Assembly: GCA_002366885.1 (NCBI GenBank)
Contig: DFCD01000020.1
Location: 1-19,458, forward strand
Direction of reading: 5' to 3'
Length of the DNA stretch: 19,458 bases
From: Verrucomicrobia bacterium UBA3063
GTDB lineage: Bacteria; Verrucomicrobiota; Verrucomicrobiia; Methylacidiphilales; Verrucolacustridaceae
This document shows, piece by piece, positions 17,152 through 19,458 of the stretch (positions are counted from its first letter, which is position 1; the number at the start of each line of letters is the position of its first letter). The notes beneath the pieces are model-generated. The model had not been told where the DNA came from, did not search any database, and saw nothing but the letters and a program-made list of their open reading frames with translations. The translations under genes and the position numbers were made by a program.

Positions 17152-17774
17152 CTTTTCTGTTTTCCTTTTCTGCGGGCCGCCCGTTTTCTTTCGAAGCTAT
17201 TTTCCGTTCCCTGGGCCAGCCTCTGCAGGTTGCCCCTATGCCGATACCAGACCAGCCCAGCCAGCAAGAAGGATGCTGCCAGCAGGGCCTGTCTTCCCGG
17301 TTCCAACCACATCACCAGAAAAGGAAAGGACGTCGCCGCCAGCAAGGACGAAACCGAAACAATCCTCTTTACAAAAAAAGAAAATCCCCAGATTGCCGCA
17401 GCCCAGATCAGGACGGCCGGAGATAAGCCTAACAGCACCCCGGCCGAGGTTGCCACACCCTTGCCGCCCCTAAAGTTCAGCCAGGGCGAAAACACGTGCC
17501 CGGCCACTGCCGCTATTCCCGTCAGCACTGAAGTCGCGTCCCCTGCCTGCAGGAACTCCGCCGCCAACCAAACCGCGAACCACCCTTTTAGGGCGTCCAA
17601 AAGGAAGACCAAGTACCCCCACTTCTTTCCCAGGACCCGGCCGACGTTGGTGGCGCCAATGTTGCCACTGCCCTTTTTCTGGATGTCCACGCCCTGGCAG
17701 CGGGCAATCCAGGCCCCAAAGGGAATGGATCCGATAAGAAATCCTGCCCCAAAAAGAAAAAACCTTGTGGTCAC
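17148..17774 (-). CDS. plsY: Glycerol-3-phosphate acyltransferase PlsY
   Basis: PlsY is an inner-membrane enzyme that transfers an acyl group from acyl-phosphate to glycerol-3-phosphate, giving lysophosphatidic acid. The 208-residue protein has five or more hydrophobic helices and all three family motifs: GSGNIGATNVGR (35-46), GHVFSPWLNFRGGKGVAT (92-109), and HRGNLQRLAQGTENSF (179-194). It ends in a basic tail. Start: GTG at 17774 places the first transmembrane helix and GSIPFG at the normal position. A GGAGG lies further upstream (about 22 nt), and the open frame extends to 18605 only as an antisense shadow of the TPR gene. It opens the six-gene run and shares the 96-nt divergent gap with the TPR gene. 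Confidence 0.95.
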   Translation of the reverse strand: MTTRFFLFGAGFLIGSIPFGAWIARCQGVDIQKKGSGNIGATNVGRVLGKKWGYLVFLLDALKGWFAVWLAAEFLQAGDATSVLTGIAAVAGHVFSPWLNFRGGKGVATSAGVLLGLSPAVLIWAAAIWGFSFFVKRIVSVSSLLAATSFPFLVMWLEPGRQALLAASFLLAGLVWYRHRGNLQRLAQGTENSFERKRAARRKGKQKS

Positions 17775-17870
17775 TCTCTTCGGGATGGGCGAAGAACCTC
17801 CAAAGGGCAAGGAAATCCCCAGTGGATTTTGATTTGGGGTTGACCCGCCTTTTGGATAAGATGACCGATT

Positions 17871-19250
17871 ATGCCGGAAATTTCTTCCAGCCAACTGACG
17901 GCAGGCCAGTCGGACTCGTTTCGCAAAGCCAAGGAAGCCTTGGCCCGCCAGAATTGGGATTACATCCTCATGTTGATCCCCCCCATCCTGGAGGCGAATC
18001 CCGGATTTCTGGAGGGCCGAAAGGTTCTTCGCGCCGCCCAAGCGGCCAAGGCAAAAGGCGTTTCTACCCTGGAGAAGAAAATGATGGGCGTGAAAATCGC
18101 CCCGATGGTGCTTGCGGCCAAGTCGGCCGCGGGCAAATCCTGGTCGGCGGCCTTGGCCAAAATCGAGGAAGCCCTCGCTATGGATCCGCATAGTGGGCAG
18201 GCCAACTTCGCCCTTTCGGAAATCGCCTTGGCCAACGACCTTCCCGGCACCGCCATCTTCGCCCACGAGACCGTACGGGTGGGCTCCCCCCAGGATGTTG
18301 GCAATCTCCATGGACTCGCCCGTGCCTACATCGCCGCCCGGCAGATGAGCAAAGCGCGCGACACCTACCAGACCATCCTCGGTATCAACCCTTCGGACGG
18401 GGACGCCCTCAAGGGAATGAAGGATGCCAGCGCCCTGGTGGCCACCCAGGAGGGGGGGTGGGAAAAAACCACCGATTTTCGCGAATCCCTCAAAAGCAAG
18501 GAGGAAGCCCTTGCCCTCGAGTCCGCCGGAAAGGTCGTCAAAACGGCGGAGGCCGTTGCGGAACAGCTCACCCGTCTTCATGCCCAGTTTGAAAAAGAGC
18601 CACAAAATGTGAATCTTGCCAGGCAGATCGCCGAGCTATGCGAGACCCAGGGGTCTTTGGATCACGCCCTGCAATGGTTCCAGTTTGCCTATGATCTCAC
18701 CCAAAAATCAGACCCTGTCCTGGAAAAGCATGTCTTCCGGCTTCGCCTTCAACAAATGGACGCCGAAACGGAGCGCGCCAAGGCGGAAGGTGCCGGGCAG
18801 GAAGTTCTTTCGGAAATCGAGGGTCGCCGAAAGTCCCTGACACTGGAAGGTGCCCGGGAGCGCGTTGCGCGGTATCCCAACGACCTGAATTACCGATTCG
18901 AACTGGGGGAGGCTCTGGTGGAAAGCGGCCTCTACAAGGAAGCTGTGCCGGAGTTGCAGCAGGCCCTGCGTCAACCCTCCGTCCGCCACAAGGCCCTGAT
19001 TCTGCTGGGACAGTCCTATCACCGCCGCAACATGCTCGATCTCGCCGCCAAGCAATACGCCTCCGCCGCCTCGGAAATTGTCGCCATGGATGCCACCAAA
19101 AAGGAGGCCATCTACTCCCTCGGGGTGGCGCTGGAGGCGATGAGCAAGAAAACGGAGGCCTTGGAGGAATTTAAAAAGATTTACGAGATCGACAGCCAAT
19201 ACCGCGATGTCTCCGATCGTGTGGAGGCTGCCTACCAACAGACGTCCTAA
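17871..19250 (+). CDS. Cytoplasmic tetratricopeptide-repeat protein
   Basis: The 459-residue protein has no signal peptide or transmembrane helix. Several TPR-like helix pairs are visible: about residues 90-125 (AALAKIEEALAMDPHSGQAN), 145-180 (ARDTYQTILGINPSDGDAL), 265-285 (LDHALQWFQFAYDLT), and 340-455 (LGEALVESGLYKEAVPELQQ; LDLAAKQYASAASEI; ALEEFKKIYEID). The middle (about 185-260 and 290-330) is Glu/Lys/Ala-rich and may be coiled coil. TPR proteins act as scaffolds; the partner is unknown. Upstream, 17829-17860 has weak promoter-like TTGATT and GATAAG elements close to the ATG. It is divergent from plsY and convergent with rnpB, from which it is separated by a shared hairpin. Confidence 0.9.
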   Translation: MPEISSSQLTAGQSDSFRKAKEALARQNWDYILMLIPPILEANPGFLEGRKVLRAAQAAKAKGVSTLEKKMMGVKIAPMVLAAKSAAGKSWSAALAKIEEALAMDPHSGQANFALSEIALANDLPGTAIFAHETVRVGSPQDVGNLHGLARAYIAARQMSKARDTYQTILGINPSDGDALKGMKDASALVATQEGGWEKTTDFRESLKSKEEALALESAGKVVKTAEAVAEQLTRLHAQFEKEPQNVNLARQIAELCETQGSLDHALQWFQFAYDLTQKSDPVLEKHVFRLRLQQMDAETERAKAEGAGQEVLSEIEGRRKSLTLEGARERVARYPNDLNYRFELGEALVESGLYKEAVPELQQALRQPSVRHKALILLGQSYHRRNMLDLAAKQYASAASEIVAMDATKKEAIYSLGVALEAMSKKTEALEEFKKIYEIDSQYRDVSDRVEAAYQQTS

Positions 19251-19258
19251 AAGGCGAA

Positions 19259-19283
19259 GGCCGGGCGGTTCTCTCGCCCGGCC
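19259..19283. terminator. Strong hairpin terminator between the TPR gene and rnpB
   Basis: GGCCGGGCG (19259-19267) and CGCCCGGCC (19275-19283) form a perfect 9-bp stem with a 7-nt loop. On the minus strand it follows the end of rnpB and is succeeded by TTCGCC and TTTT, so it best terminates rnpB. It also lies 8 nt past the stop of the TPR gene and may work in both directions. Confidence 0.72.
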
Positions 19284-19287
19284 CTCG

Positions 19288-19458
19288 TTCCGCGGAACCC
19301 GTAAGCCGGATTCTGGACCCCATCGGATTTCTCCGACGGTTTGGCAGCCATTTCTCTAGCCTGCCTTTCAGCAGACTCCAAAGACCGCCAAGCGGCCTTC
19401 GGTGCGGCTCCAACCCGGGAAGGTTCCGCTTGCGCGGAACGGGCGGATCACCCGTCTC
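19288..19458 (-). ncRNA. rnpB: RNase P RNA, 3' part (5' end outside the window)
   Basis: RNase P RNA is the catalytic subunit that trims tRNA 5' leaders. On the minus strand the universally conserved 3' signature CAGAATCCGGCTTAC is at 19301-19315, matching the P4 3' strand (E. coli CAGAACCCGGCTTA). Upstream is GGCTAGAGAAATGGCTG, matching GCCTAGATGAATGAC. Hairpins seen: a GAAA-capped stem at 19321-19338 (P19 position), a GAAA-capped stem at 19361-19374 (P18 position), an 11-bp stem with a 3-nt loop at 19378-19402, the CCCGGGTTGG segment resembling the tRNA CCA-binding loop at about 19409-19418, and a GCAA-capped 7-bp stem at 19423-19440. The 3' end is approximate. The 5' half, including the P4 5' strand, is beyond base 19458. 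Confidence 0.92.

Noticed and set aside
17775..18605. In-frame upstream extension of plsY giving a 485-codon frame.
   Set aside because: The extension is antisense to the TPR gene, and its translation is low-complexity Gly/Arg/His sequence. PlsY motifs start right after the GTG at 17774.
19288..19299. 12-bp palindrome GTTCCGCGGAAC considered as an operator.
   Set aside because: It lies at the 3' end of RNase P RNA where helix P1 pairs with the 5' end, so structure of the RNA explains it better.

Overview
The window is a compact, moderately GC-rich stretch of bacterial chromosome made almost entirely of housekeeping genes. The best lineage clue is the gene at 8309-8800. It reads as a member of the Minf_1886 family, which is largely restricted to Verrucomicrobiota and Planctomycetota. 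It sits next to a DUF1844 protein and close to a signal peptidase I enlarged by an internal insertion. I infer a member of the Verrucomicrobiota, without assigning a genus. I see no insertion sequence, phage gene, CRISPR array, toxin-antitoxin pair, tRNA or 16S/23S rRNA.

Layout. Positions 1-1765 (+) hold the 3' end of a PgsA-type phospholipid synthase overlapping the ribosome-assembly GTPase gene der. Positions 1808-5817 (-) hold an ABCG-like fused ABC transporter followed by a small one-helix membrane protein and a large secreted protein of unknown function; the last two overlap by 4 nt. Positions 5902-7317 (+) encode an AsmA-like anchored protein. Positions 7320-11403 (-) run leuS, a possible 34-residue membrane peptide, the Minf_1886 protein, the DUF1844 protein and a small secreted protein. 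Positions 11438-12076 (+) encode RdgB. Positions 12176-17774 (-) form a tight six-gene run, plsY-gpsA-VOC-rpe-lepA-lepB. Positions 17871-19250 (+) encode a TPR protein. The right edge, 19288-19458 (-), holds the 3' part of RNase P RNA with a strong hairpin terminator just beyond it.

Function. Phospholipid synthesis is represented three times: gpsA makes glycerol-3-phosphate, plsY acylates it, and pgsA makes the phosphatidylglycerol-phosphate precursor. Translation, ribosome and RNA processing are represented by der, lepA, leuS and rnpB. Envelope biogenesis and export are represented by lepB, the ABC transporter, the AsmA-like protein and two predicted secreted proteins. RdgB and the glyoxalase-like protein deal with damaged nucleotides and possibly toxic metabolites.

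I found no convincing new defence or mobile system. The points most worth a second look are the uncharacterised ABC/membrane/secreted cluster, the lineage-restricted genes behind leuS, the LepB insertion, the shortened GpsA Rossmann domain and the AT-rich gap between rdgB and lepB.
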